Translations under genes and position numbers: made by a program | Notes under the pieces: generated by a model | Databases searched by the model: none | Seen by the model: the letters and a program-made list of their open reading frames with translations, nothing else | What the model was told of the DNA's origin: nothing | Assembly (NCBI GenBank): GCA_001604105.1 | Contig: LVAQ01000034.1 | Location: 1 to 39,406 of the forward strand | DNA length: 39,406 nt | Source: Clostridiales bacterium Firm_11 | GTDB taxonomy: Bacteria > Bacillota > Clostridia > Christensenellales > Aristaeellaceae | Direction: 5' to 3' | In this document: one piece after another, positions 16,886 to 25,131 of the stretch | How the letters are laid out: every line of letters begins with the position of its first letter | Position numbering within the stretch: the stretch's first letter is position 1

Positions 16886-16914
16886 TTGAAAACAGGGTGC
16901 GAAAATGCTATGCT
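16886..16914 (+). promoter_or_regulatory. Promoter of the secreted hypothetical gene
   Basis: TTGAAA (16886-16891) and TATGCT (16909-16914) have a 17-base spacer. The start codon is about 35 bases downstream. Confidence 0.65.
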
Positions 16915-16948
16915 ATGCGCGTCGCATCCTGCGGCAAGGAGGTTTTTC

Positions 16949-17602
16949 ATGCAACGTTTGCTTGCGTTGGCGCTCGCGCTCATCCTGCTTTTGCCCGCCA
17001 CGGCGCTGGCGCTCACAGGGCAGCGCTACGAGACGTTCAACGCCTATTACAAGGAAAACGTTACTTTTATCAATGAGAACGACAACCGCCATTTGCTGCC
17101 GATGGTGCTCAGCCAAACCCAGAGCCAGCAAGCAGATGGCCGTATGTATTATGAGATCATCGGCGATGTGCTCCGCGTAACCGTCACCACGGATCAGGCA
17201 GGCATCATCGAAGCCTGTGAAATCCGCCTGACCGCACCGCAGGGCATGGCGTACGGCTCCAGCACCTATACGGATTTCGCCATATCCGGCTACCATAGCT
17301 ACGCCTTCCTGATGGCCATGGATGTTAGCGCCGAACCCGCGCAGCGCTATACGCTGGTGACCGATGTGGTGGAGGGTATGCGCCAGCAGGATGGCCTGTA
17401 CACACGCCAGCTGGGCGCGTATACCCTCACCTGCACGCGGGAGAACAACACCGCCGTGCTCACCTTCCAAAACAATGGCGTGGTGCAGGAAACCGCCCCG
17501 CTTTCCCCGGATGAAACCCCGACCCCCAGCGATACGCCTGCCGGGGAGGATGCCGTCCCCTCCGAGGAGGATGTCGTTTCCGACGAGGAGTTCGTCGGTT
17601 AA
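16949..17602 (+). CDS. Secreted hypothetical protein (217 aa)
   Basis: The N-terminus MQRLLALALALILLLPATAL is a clear signal peptide with likely cleavage after ALA near residue 20-22. There is no lipobox cysteine and no sortase motif, so the protein is probably released or loosely held at the wall. The mature part (about 23-185) has alternating short strands (MYYEIIGDVLRVTVTT, YTLTCTRENNTAVLTF) and no motif I recognise. The last 30 residues are Pro/Glu/Asp-rich and acidic (PDETPTPSDTPAGED through DEEFVG). The ATG at 16949 has AAGGAGG six bases upstream. It is a single-gene unit with its own promoter and is followed by the hairpin-repeat array. Confidence 0.85.
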   Translation: MQRLLALALALILLLPATALALTGQRYETFNAYYKENVTFINENDNRHLLPMVLSQTQSQQADGRMYYEIIGDVLRVTVTTDQAGIIEACEIRLTAPQGMAYGSSTYTDFAISGYHSYAFLMAMDVSAEPAQRYTLVTDVVEGMRQQDGLYTRQLGAYTLTCTRENNTAVLTFQNNGVVQETAPLSPDETPTPSDTPAGEDAVPSEEDVVSDEEFVG

Positions 17603-17630
17603 TGCTGTGGGATTATCAAAAAAGTTGGGT

Positions 17631-18066
17631 CCAGGGCGCATAGCCCTGGTCAGGGTGCAGGGGTGAAACCCCTGCCGGGGTTTGGGGTGGAACCCCAAAT
17701 CTTCACGTCATAATACATAGCGAAAGCGAGCGAACAGCCCGCAGGGCTATGAGGCGAGCGATGGCAGCACACTGCACGAATACCAGTCCAAAGAAGGGTC
17801 AAGGGGCAATGCCCCTTGCGGGGTTTGGGGCAGCACCCCAAAGCTCCCGTCCTACGCCGCAGCGAATAACCCCAAGCGAGCGAACAGCCCGCAGGGCTAT
17901 GAGGCGAGCGATGGCAGCACACTGCACGAATACCAGTCCAAAGATGGGTCAAGGGGCATTGCCCCTTGCGGGGTTTGGGGCAGCGCCCCAAAGCTCCCGT
18001 CCTATGCCGCAGCGAATAACCCCAAGCGAGCGAACAGCCGCGAAGCGGCTATCAAGCGAGCAGCTA
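17631..18066. repeat. Intergenic array of 150-bp multi-hairpin repeats
   Basis: Two nearly identical 150-bp units (17726-17875 and 17876-18025) are followed by a partial third from 18026. Upstream, 17631-17700 holds three short hairpins of related style (CCAGGGC/GCCCTGG, CAGGGGT/ACCCCTG, TTTGGGGT/ACCCCAAA). Each full unit contains an AGCCC-GCA-GGGCT hairpin, a CAAGGGGCA/TGCCCCTTG hairpin and a TTTGGGG/CCCCAAA hairpin. The partial third unit has AGCCGC-GAA-GCGGCT instead, a compensated stem change. Open frames exist on both strands only because the period is a multiple of three; they look non-coding. Confidence 0.9.
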
Positions 18067-18069
18067 TAA

Positions 18070-18107
18070 CCGGAACGCCGATGGATCCACATCCATCGGC
18101 GTTCCGG
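18070..18107. terminator. Perfect 17-bp hairpin, probable bidirectional terminator
   Basis: Arms 18070-18086 and 18091-18107 are perfect complements around a CCAC tetraloop. It lies 50 bases after the YqeY-family stop on the minus strand and at the end of the repeat array. There is no strong T-tract, so termination is likely but not certain. Confidence 0.6.
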
Positions 18108-18157
18108 CTTGTCTATAGCAATGGTAACGCTTGCGACGCCGCGCGTGCGTTTCCTTT

Positions 18158-18601
18158 TCAGGTGAGCACTTCGGTCACTATGCGGTTCACCAGCCCGCCC
18201 TCCGCTTTGCCCTTGAGCTTGGGCATGAGCACTTTCATCAGCTTGCCCTTCTCCTGCGCGGTCACGCTGCCGCCCAGCTCCGCCACGGTTTCCAGCACCA
18301 CGGCGCGAACCTCGTCCTCCCCCATGCGTTCGGGCGCAAATTCCGCCCATACCTGCATGCGCCCCTTCGCTTCGGCTATGATCGCCGTGCGATCCGCGGG
18401 GGTAGTGTCCAGCGTTTCCTGCGCCTCTTTGATCTCTTTGTAGACGATTGCGTTCTCCTCATCTTCGGTCAAATCTTCGCGCTTGTCGATTGCTTTGTTC
18501 TTCAGCGCGGAAAGCAGCAGGGAAAGCGCCTCCTTGCGGGGTTTATCGCCCGCTTTGAGCGCCTGCATCATGGCGGCGCGTACTGTTTCGATTTTACTCA
18601 T
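18158..18601 (-). CDS. GatB/YqeY domain protein
   Basis: A 147-aa cytosolic protein of the YqeY family, a stand-alone version of the C-terminal helical domain of GatB that recognises tRNA in the amidotransferase. YqeY's own role is not established. Landmarks fitting the family are the N-terminal amphipathic helix, the LSLLLSALKNKAID segment, EDEENAIVYKEIKE and the C-terminal GKLMKVLMPKLKGKAEGGLVNRIV motif (compare KvM..l..k..G.ad...v). The start is taken at the ATG at 18601, nine bases after GGAAGG; a second ATG three codons upstream overlaps that site. It has its own promoter and is divergent from the OGG gene. Confidence 0.92.
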   Translation of the reverse strand: MSKIETVRAAMMQALKAGDKPRKEALSLLLSALKNKAIDKREDLTEDEENAIVYKEIKEAQETLDTTPADRTAIIAEAKGRMQVWAEFAPERMGEDEVRAVVLETVAELGGSVTAQEKGKLMKVLMPKLKGKAEGGLVNRIVTEVLT

Positions 18602-18660
18602 GCGTATCATCCTTCCTTATTTGGCAGGGCTTGGTTCACGTTTTGGGTACGCCTGCATCT

Positions 18661-18689
18661 ATCATAGCGATAACGCGGCTCACCGTCAA
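18661..18689 (-). promoter_or_regulatory. Promoter of the YqeY-family gene
   Basis: On the minus strand TTGACG (18689-18684) and TATGAT (18666-18661) have a 17-base spacer, about 60 bases before the start. Confidence 0.75.
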
Positions 18690-18744
18690 TACGCGCGGCG
18701 GCGCGGGCAAGGCGCAGGCCGCACGCGGGAAGCATCATCCGCGG

Positions 18745-18773
18745 TTGACGGCGCAGGCGCCTTTGCGTATCAT
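18745..18773 (+). promoter_or_regulatory. Promoter of the OGG-type glycosylase gene
   Basis: TTGACG (18745-18750) and TATCAT (18768-18773) have a 17-base spacer. Transcription would start about a dozen bases before the ATG, giving a very short leader. Confidence 0.7.
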
Positions 18774-18791
18774 GAACAGGGAGGTGCCCAG

Positions 18792-19646
18792 ATGCCTGTT
18801 ACGCTTGAGCTTTCACACTTTGACCCATACAAGATTATGGAAAGCGGACAATGCTTCCGCATGATTGCCCTGTCGCCGGATACCTATGAGGTGATCGCGC
18901 AGGGAAAACGCCTGTGTATAAACGATCTTGGCAACAGGCGCTACCGTTTTGACTGCTCGGCCGTTGCGCTGGCTGCCCGCTGGCGCGTCTATTTTGACCT
19001 GGATCGGGATTATGCAGCGTTGCTTGACGCCGCGCCCAAGGCGGATGCCTTCCTTCTGCGCGCGCTGGCGGATGGATACGGCCTGCGCATCCTGCGGCAG
19101 GATCCATGGGAAACCCTCTGCGGCTTTATCCTATCCCAACGAAAACATCTCAAGGCGATACGCGCCAGTATGGAGGCGCTCTGCAACCCCTACGGTGCGC
19201 CCCTTGCGGGCACGGCGCGCAAAGCTTTCCCCACGCCCGAACGGTTGGCCGCGCTTTGCGAAACCGACCTGCGGGCGTGCGGCCTTGGCTACCGCGCCCC
19301 CTATGTGCTGGACGCGGCGCGCAAGGTTGCCTCCGGGGCGCTGGATTTGGCTGCCCTGGCCGCCTTGCCGGATGATGCGCTGCTGAACAGGCTCATGGGC
19401 GTTAACGGCGTTGGCATAAAGGTGGCGGAATGTGTGGCGCTGTTTGCCTATGCGCGCCTTGCCCGCGCGCCTGTGGATGTATGGATTCAGCGTGTGATTG
19501 ATCAGGTCTACGGCGGCGTTTCCCCCTTTGCCGGTTATGGCGCCTACGCGGGGGTCTATCAGCAATACATGTTTATGTCCATGCGCAACGATGGGTATTC
19601 GGTGCACCCGCAACGCATCGCCTCGCAGCAGCGGGACAGCCACTGA
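18792..19646 (+). CDS. ogg: 8-oxoguanine DNA glycosylase/AP lyase (OGG1 type)
   Basis: This 284-aa enzyme excises 8-oxoguanine from DNA and nicks the abasic site. The helix-hairpin-helix motif reads LMGVNGVGIKVAECVALFAY; Lys210 corresponds to the Schiff-base lysine and Asp229 in PVDVWIQ to the catalytic aspartate. The N-terminal part has the FDPYKIMESGQCFRM strand typical of OGG1 rather than MutY or Nth, and GLGYRAPYV and SQRKHLKAI also match the family. No iron-sulfur cluster cysteines are present at the C-terminus, as expected for this branch. The ATG at 18792 is preceded by GGGAGG. It is transcribed alone. Confidence 0.93.
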   Translation: MPVTLELSHFDPYKIMESGQCFRMIALSPDTYEVIAQGKRLCINDLGNRRYRFDCSAVALAARWRVYFDLDRDYAALLDAAPKADAFLLRALADGYGLRILRQDPWETLCGFILSQRKHLKAIRASMEALCNPYGAPLAGTARKAFPTPERLAALCETDLRACGLGYRAPYVLDAARKVASGALDLAALAALPDDALLNRLMGVNGVGIKVAECVALFAYARLARAPVDVWIQRVIDQVYGGVSPFAGYGAYAGVYQQYMFMSMRNDGYSVHPQRIASQQRDSH

Positions 19647-19898
19647 CCCTCCGCGCATGTGAATGCGCAACCCGAACATTGTGAAAAAAAACGCTCCTAT
19701 CGTATCCCTCATTCGGGAATAACGCAACGCGCCTAAAATCGGCCAATACAAGAAAAATACAACCGGGGACGCGCGCAGCGCGGTTAGCGAACGATCCCCC
19801 CGCAAAGCTGCGAAAACGTTCTTGCGCAAAGGTTTCTGCCTTGGCGATGCCAAAGGACGCATTGCAAGTATACAAAGCGTTTTCAGCGTGATTCCCTG
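19647..19898. other. Gene-free stretch before the nucleoside importer operon
   Basis: No convincing gene. A short GCGCAT-GTGA-ATGCGC hairpin at about 19653-19668 may end the glycosylase transcript. The open frames on the minus strand here are extensions of antisense readings of the glycosylase gene. Confidence 0.5.
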
Positions 19899-19927
19899 TT
19901 GCCTGCAAAGCAAATGTATGGTAGAGT
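19899..19927 (+). promoter_or_regulatory. Putative promoter of the nucleoside importer operon
   Basis: TTGCCT (19899-19904) and TAGAGT (19922-19927) have a 17-base spacer. Just downstream, ACAACGACG and CGTCCGTTGT (about 19938-19972) form an imperfect inverted repeat that could be an operator or a leader hairpin. Confidence 0.45.
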
Positions 19928-20011
19928 ATGATTAACGAACAACGACGTTCGGTTGATCCGTTACGTCCGTTGTGGGCGCAGCGACAACATAAAGATGACG
20001 GAGGGTTTTAG

Positions 20012-21157
20012 ATGAGAAAGTTTCTTGCGGTGCTCCTTTCCCTGATGGTTATCGCTAGCCTGACCATTCTGCCCGCGTCCGCTGAAGAAGCGGTGACGCT
20101 GGAGAATATCAAAGTCGGCTTCATTCACGTATCTGACCCCAGCGACATGGGCTACACCTACAACCATGATTTGGGCACGCAGCACATGCAGGCGGCGCTC
20201 GGTCTTACCGATGCGCAGATCGTCAACAAATTCAACGTCCCAGAAGACAACGCCTGCGCCGATGCCATTCAGGAACTGCTGGATGATGGCTGCAACATCA
20301 TCTTTGGCACCAGCTTCGGGTTTGAAAACTATCTGTTGGCTGCCGCCGCGGAATATCCCGATGTGGAGTTCTGCCACGCAACCGGCTTCCAGGCCGCAGG
20401 CAGCGGACTTGCCAACATGCACAACTACTTCGGCAAAATCTACGAAGCGCGCTTCCTCAGCGGCATCGTAGCGGGTATGAAGAGCCTTGAAATCGGCAAC
20501 AACGTGCTGGGCTATGTAGCCGCCATGCCGTTTGCCGAAGTTATCAGCGGCTATACCAGCTTCTACCTGGGCGCCAAAGCCGTCAACCCGGATGTGACCA
20601 TGAAGGTCGGCTATACCAATAGCTGGAATGACCCCATCATGGAAGCGCAGGTCGCCAAAGCACTCATCGATGCGGGCGCGGGCATCCTCGGCCAGCATTG
20701 TGACAGCACCGCCCCCGCCACCACTGCCGAAGCCAATCAGGCTTTCCACGTGGGCTACAACTCCTCCATGATCGCCGTGGCGCCCAACGCTTCCCTGACC
20801 AGCGCGGTTTGGGATTGGAGTGCTTACCTGATTTTCGCCATCGAGCAGGTGGTTGCCGGCGAACCCATCCCCGCGGATTGGGCAGGCGACATGGCCAGCG
20901 GCATGTGCGATATCAGCGAGCTTAACGAAGCCATCGTGGCCGAAGGCACCGCCGAGCTGGTGGAAATCGCCCGCGAAGGCATCCTCTCCGGCGAACTCAA
21001 AGTGTTCGCAGGCCCGCTGAGCGGCACCGGCCTCAACTATGACGGCAGCGTCGCCACCATCGAACTGGCCGAAGATGAGTTCTATGATGAGTCCGGCACA
21101 CAGTCCGCCCCCAGCTGGAACTACATCATTGACGGCATCGAGATCATCAACGAGTAA
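20012..21157 (+). CDS. BMP-family nucleoside-binding protein of an ABC importer
   Basis: The 381-aa extracellular binding protein starts with a signal peptide (MRKFLAVLLSLMVIASLTIL, then PASAEE). The mature part has the basic membrane protein (BMP/PnrA) pattern: VGFIHVSDPSDMGYTYNHD, NIIFGTSFGFENYLLAAAAEYPDV, EARFLSGIVAGM, VAAMPFAEVISG and, near the C-terminus, the AVWDWSAYLIFAIEQVVAGE segment. Family members bind purine or pyrimidine nucleosides. Odd: Gram-positive BMP proteins are usually lipoproteins, yet no lipobox cysteine is present; the site looks like a type I cleavage after ASA. The ATG at 20012 has GGAGGG seven bases upstream. It heads an operon with one ATPase and two permeases. Confidence 0.93.
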   Translation: MRKFLAVLLSLMVIASLTILPASAEEAVTLENIKVGFIHVSDPSDMGYTYNHDLGTQHMQAALGLTDAQIVNKFNVPEDNACADAIQELLDDGCNIIFGTSFGFENYLLAAAAEYPDVEFCHATGFQAAGSGLANMHNYFGKIYEARFLSGIVAGMKSLEIGNNVLGYVAAMPFAEVISGYTSFYLGAKAVNPDVTMKVGYTNSWNDPIMEAQVAKALIDAGAGILGQHCDSTAPATTAEANQAFHVGYNSSMIAVAPNASLTSAVWDWSAYLIFAIEQVVAGEPIPADWAGDMASGMCDISELNEAIVAEGTAELVEIAREGILSGELKVFAGPLSGTGLNYDGSVATIELAEDEFYDESGTQSAPSWNYIIDGIEIINE

Positions 21158-21307
21158 TCACGCAAATCTTATGAGGCTGTCGTCGGCACGATCTCCGTCG
21201 TGCGCGGCGGCAGCCTTCTTCTGGTTTTGACCCCAAACCGGACCGACGGCCGCGCACCTTCGCGGCGCTCGGCCGTCAGTTCAGTCAGGCAAAGGAGTGA
21301 CGCCGCC

Positions 21308-22882
21308 TTGGAAAACAACCCAAGCCCCGCGCGCGCCGTACAAAACGCCGTTGAGATGCGCAATATCACCAAGACGTTTGGCTCGGTCGTCGCCAATGAC
21401 AAGGTATGCCTTATGCTTCGGCAGGGTGAAATTCTAGCGTTGCTGGGGGAAAACGGCAGCGGTAAAACCACGCTGATGAACATGCTTTCCGGCATCTATT
21501 TGCAGGACAGCGGCGAAATTCTAATCTGCAACAAGCCCGTGACCATCCGAAGCCCCAAGGATGCCTATGCCCTGGGCATCGGGATGATTCACCAGCATTT
21601 CAAGCTGGTGGATGTATTGACCGCGGGAGAAAACATCGTGCTGGGGCTTCAGGGGAAGCGCACGCTCAATCGGCGGGAAATCAACCAGAAAGTGCGCCAG
21701 ATTGCGCAGAAATATGGCTTTGAAATCGACCCCACCAAAAAAGTGTATAACATGGCCGTATCGGAAAAACAGACGGTGGAAATCATCAAGGCGCTCTACC
21801 GGGGCGCGGAAACGCTGATTCTGGATGAGCCAACCGCCGTTTTGACCCCGCAGGAGACCACCAAACTCTTTGATGTGCTGCGCATGATGAAGGCGCACGG
21901 CAAAAGCATCATCATCATCACGCACAAATTGAACGAGGTCATGGAGATATCCGACCGTGTGGCCATACTGCGCAAGGGCGAGTACATCGCAACGGTCGAA
22001 ACCGCCGCGACCACCCAGCAGGATTTGACCGAGATGATGGTCGGCCGCCGCGTTAAGCTGGAAATCGACCGCCCCGCCTGCGCGCGGGGAGAACGCAAGC
22101 TCCACGTGACTGATTTGACCTGCGTAAGCCGCGAGGGCGTCACCAAGCTTTCCGGCGTCAATTTTGATGCGTTCGGCGGGGAGATACTGGGCGTGGCGGG
22201 CGTAGCCGGCAGCGGCCAGAAAGAGCTGTGCGAAGCCATTACCGGGCTTCGACAGCTGGCGGGCGGCAGCATTCTTTACCGCTATCAAAAAGACGCCATG
22301 ACCATCGAGGAAAACATCGCGGGCATGCGTGCCGATCAAATCGCCCACCGGGGCGTATCCCTTGCCTTTGTGCCGGAAGACAGGCTGGGCATGGGGCTTG
22401 TGGCCAACATGAACATCGTGGATAACGTGATACTGCGCAGTTATCAGGAAAACCGGGGAATCCTGATCAACCGCAAGAAATACCGCCCCATCTGCGAGAA
22501 GATGATCAAGGATTTAGACATCGTCACCCCCGGCCTGACCACCCCCGTACGGCGCCTTTCCGGCGGCAATGTGCAAAAGGTGCTGCTGGGGCGTGAAATC
22601 CTCTCCCTGCCGCAGGTGCTGCTGTGCGCCTATCCCGTGCGCGGGCTGGACATCGTGAGCAGTTACCGCATCTATAGCCTGCTCAATGCCGAAAAAGAGA
22701 AGGGCAACGCGGTCATTTTCATCGGGGAGGATTTGGATGTGCTCATGGATCTGTGCGATCGCGTCATGGTTCTCTGCGGCGGGCAGGTAAGCGGCATCGT
22801 TGACCCCCGCACCTGTACCAAGGAAGAAATCGGCCTGATGATGACGCGGGTCGGCGATGGAAGGGAAGGTGAGCGCGCATGA
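21308..22882 (+). CDS. Nucleoside ABC importer ATPase (two nucleotide-binding domains)
   Basis: A 524-aa fused ATPase of the sugar/nucleoside (RbsA, NupA/YufO) type. The first domain has Walker A GENGSGKTT (47-55), a degenerate signature AVSEKQTVEI and Walker B LILDEP (Asp173). The second has a typically degenerate P-loop (GVAGSGQKEL), an intact LSGGNVQK signature and PVRGLDI in the Walker B/D-loop region. The start is assigned to TTG at 21308, ten bases after AAAGGAG; the first ATG (21356) lies close to the first strand and has no ribosome binding site. It lies 150 bp after the binding protein gene and overlaps the next gene by four bases (ATGA), so the two are translationally coupled. Confidence 0.93.
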   Translation: MENNPSPARAVQNAVEMRNITKTFGSVVANDKVCLMLRQGEILALLGENGSGKTTLMNMLSGIYLQDSGEILICNKPVTIRSPKDAYALGIGMIHQHFKLVDVLTAGENIVLGLQGKRTLNRREINQKVRQIAQKYGFEIDPTKKVYNMAVSEKQTVEIIKALYRGAETLILDEPTAVLTPQETTKLFDVLRMMKAHGKSIIIITHKLNEVMEISDRVAILRKGEYIATVETAATTQQDLTEMMVGRRVKLEIDRPACARGERKLHVTDLTCVSREGVTKLSGVNFDAFGGEILGVAGVAGSGQKELCEAITGLRQLAGGSILYRYQKDAMTIEENIAGMRADQIAHRGVSLAFVPEDRLGMGLVANMNIVDNVILRSYQENRGILINRKKYRPICEKMIKDLDIVTPGLTTPVRRLSGGNVQKVLLGREILSLPQVLLCAYPVRGLDIVSSYRIYSLLNAEKEKGNAVIFIGEDLDVLMDLCDRVMVLCGGQVSGIVDPRTCTKEEIGLMMTRVGDGREGERA

Positions 22883-24015
22883 TCCATCAGGAACCATTTG
22901 TGCGCGTGGTCAAACGAACGGCCATCTCCAAGCGCAAAGTCATGCTTTTTCGTCTGATTGCGCTGGCGGGCGCGCTGCTGGCAGGCGCGCTGCTGGTGGC
23001 GCTGCTCGGCTACGACCCCATCCAGATGTACTCGGATATGGTTTCCGGCGCGTTGGGCAACAGCCTGCTGGCCGTCAACCGAAAAGGGGTATTGGCCTTC
23101 AGCACCTCCAGCCAGGCAACGCTGAAAATCGCGACCCTGCTGCTGGTCACGGCGCTCGGCCTAACCATGGCCTTTAAGATGCGCTTTTGGAACATCGGCG
23201 GCGAAGGGCAAATTCTGGTGGGCGCCATCAGCTGCTCCTACATCGCCATCCATTATGGCGAAGTATGGCCGCAATGGCTGTTGCTGCTGGTGATGTTCGT
23301 GGTCAGCTGCATCGGCGGCGGATTATACGGGCTCCTGCCCGCGCTGTTCAAAGCGCGCTGGGGTACGAACGAAACGCTTTTTACCCTGATGCTCAACTAC
23401 ATTGCCATTCATTTTATCACCTACCTGCAATACCAGCCCACATGGCAGATTCCGGGCACCACCTTCCCAAAAATCCGCGATTTTGCCGCGAGCACACGCC
23501 TGCCCATGGTGCTGGGCGTGCACGTGGGCTGGATAATCGCGCTACTGCTGGCGGTGCTGGTGTACCTGTATTTTGCCAAAACCAAGCAGGGCTATGAGGT
23601 GAGCGTGGTTGGCGAAAGCGCCAATACCGCGCGCTACGCGGGCATGAACGTGAGCCGCATCATACTGCGCACCATGTTCATTTCCGGCGCGATCTGCGGC
23701 TTTGCGGGCTTTATGCAGGTATCCGGCGCGGATGGAAGCCTGACCACCGATACCGCCAGCGGCGCGGGCTTTACCTCCATCACGGTGGCGTGGCTTTCCG
23801 GCATGAATCCGCTTTTGATGATTATCTACTCGATATTCATCGCCATTCTGGCGCGGGGCGCGGGGCGCATCCAAACCACCATGGGCATTCCCAAATCCGC
23901 CGCGGATATGCTCATCGGCATCATCCTGTTCTTTATGCTGGGTGTGGAATTCTTTATCAACTACCGGCTCATATTCCGTGCGGGTCGCCGCGGTGAGGAG
24001 GCAAAGGCCGTATGA
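22879..24015 (+). CDS. Nucleoside ABC importer permease 1 (NupP/YufP type)
   Basis: A 378-aa integral membrane protein with about nine to ten hydrophobic helices, in the BPD_transp_2 fold shared with RbsC. The FKMRFWNIGGEGQILVGA stretch (about residues 97-114) is the conserved signature of the larger BMP-system permease. A NAGMNVSR-like motif (YAGMNVSRIILRTMFISG) about two thirds along is the cytoplasmic coupling region. It pairs with the next gene to form a heterodimeric channel. It overlaps both neighbours by four bases (ATGA), showing tight coupling in the operon. Confidence 0.93.
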   Translation: MIHQEPFVRVVKRTAISKRKVMLFRLIALAGALLAGALLVALLGYDPIQMYSDMVSGALGNSLLAVNRKGVLAFSTSSQATLKIATLLLVTALGLTMAFKMRFWNIGGEGQILVGAISCSYIAIHYGEVWPQWLLLLVMFVVSCIGGGLYGLLPALFKARWGTNETLFTLMLNYIAIHFITYLQYQPTWQIPGTTFPKIRDFAASTRLPMVLGVHVGWIIALLLAVLVYLYFAKTKQGYEVSVVGESANTARYAGMNVSRIILRTMFISGAICGFAGFMQVSGADGSLTTDTASGAGFTSITVAWLSGMNPLLMIIYSIFIAILARGAGRIQTTMGIPKSAADMLIGIILFFMLGVEFFINYRLIFRAGRRGEEAKAV

Positions 24016-25019
24016 GCAGCGAATGGACGATTTTCCTGAACTTTATCAACATGGCGGTGCTGGCGAGCACCCCCCTCCTGCTTGCCACGCTGGGCGAAAT
24101 CCTGACGGAAAAATCCGGCAACCTGAACCTGGGCGTGGAGGGCATGATGTTCATGGGCGCCATCGCAAGCCTTGGCGCGGCCTACTATTACGAAAAAGCT
24201 GTGCTCGGCTTGGGCGGCACGCCTTCGCCAGTCATGGCTACGCTTGTAGCGGTTGCCGCGGCGGCGGCGGCGGGCGGGCTAGGCGCGCTTATTTACGCGT
24301 TTTTGGTGGTTACGCTGCGCGCCAACCAAAACGTGACGGGTTTAACGCTCACCATCTTCGGCACCGGGTTTGCCAACTTCTTTGGCGAACTCATCGGCAA
24401 ACAGGCGGGCGGCTTTGTACAGGTAAGCGCCCCCACCAAGGCCATGTTCGGCATCATCAATTTCGGCGCCCTGTCGGATATCCCCGTGTTGGGGTCGCTG
24501 CTGTTCCGGTATAACTGGATGGTGTATTTCGGCCTTGTGGTGATGCTCGCCATGGCGTTTTTCCTCAACAGGAGCCGAAGCGGCCTGAACCTGCGCGCCG
24601 TAGGGGAAAACCCCGCTACCGCTGATGCGGCCGGGGTGAACGTAACACGTTACAAGTATGTGGCAACCATCACGGGCGGCGCGCTATGCGGGCTGGGCGG
24701 CATGTTTATATCCATGAGCTCCACCGCGTGCGCGGGCGTTTGGGTACACAACAGCGTCAACGGCTATGGCTGGCTGGCGGTGGCGCTGGTCATTTTCGCC
24801 ACCTGGAACCCCTCGCGCGCCTGGCTGTGCGGGCTGGTGTTCGGCGGTTTGCTGGTGGTGCGCAACTATTACCCCATCCCCGGGCTGCCCATGCAAATCT
24901 ACGCCATGTTCCCCTACATTGCGACCATTCTGGTGCTGGTGTTTGCCAGCATCCGGCAAATCAAGGAGCACGCGCAACCCGCCAGTTGCGGCATGAACTA
25001 TTTCCGGGAAGAACGCTAA
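24012..25019 (+). CDS. Nucleoside ABC importer permease 2 (NupQ/YufQ type)
   Basis: A 335-aa integral membrane protein and partner of the preceding permease. The early GEILTEKSGNLNLGVEGMM motif (about residues 27-45) is diagnostic for the smaller BMP-system permease, and DAAGVNVTRYKYVATITGG is its coupling segment. About eight to nine hydrophobic helices are visible. It starts inside the stop of the upstream gene (ATGA). It is the last gene of the operon and is followed 18 bases later by a strong terminator. With deoC, tdk and the uridine-kinase-like protein in the same window, uptake and use of nucleosides is the likely role. Confidence 0.93.
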   Translation: MSSEWTIFLNFINMAVLASTPLLLATLGEILTEKSGNLNLGVEGMMFMGAIASLGAAYYYEKAVLGLGGTPSPVMATLVAVAAAAAAGGLGALIYAFLVVTLRANQNVTGLTLTIFGTGFANFFGELIGKQAGGFVQVSAPTKAMFGIINFGALSDIPVLGSLLFRYNWMVYFGLVVMLAMAFFLNRSRSGLNLRAVGENPATADAAGVNVTRYKYVATITGGALCGLGGMFISMSSTACAGVWVHNSVNGYGWLAVALVIFATWNPSRAWLCGLVFGGLLVVRNYYPIPGLPMQIYAMFPYIATILVLVFASIRQIKEHAQPASCGMNYFREER

Positions 25020-25037
25020 AGCAAGCAATCTCGTCAA

Positions 25038-25076
25038 AAAGCCCCTCACTTCGGCCTGCGCCGTTGTGGGGGCTTT
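25038..25076 (+). terminator. Terminator of the nucleoside importer operon
   Basis: AAAGCCCCTCAC (25038-25049) pairs with GTGGGGGCTTT (25066-25076), with one unpaired base, and is followed by CTTATTAT. Confidence 0.85.
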
Positions 25077-25094
25077 CTTATTATATCTGAGGTA

Positions 25095-25121
25095 CTCCTA
25101 TTGTGTTTCATATAATAGGAG
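25095..25121 (-). terminator. Small hairpin after the pseudouridine synthase gene
   Basis: CTCCTATT (25095-25102) and AATAGGAG (25114-25121) are a perfect 8-bp inverted repeat, ten bases beyond the stop of the minus-strand gene. No T-tract follows, so its role as a terminator is uncertain. Confidence 0.4.
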
Positions 25122-25131
25122 AAGGCAGCCA

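Noticed and set aside
17650..18069. Open frames of about 106 and 113 codons on opposite strands in the 150-bp repeats
   Set aside because: The period is a multiple of three, so frames repeat by necessity. Both strands give low-complexity products without ribosome binding sites, and sequence differences track hairpin structure rather than codons.
19928..20011. Purine riboswitch before the nucleoside importer operon
   Set aside because: The conserved three-way junction core and loop-loop sequences are absent; only an imperfect inverted repeat is visible.
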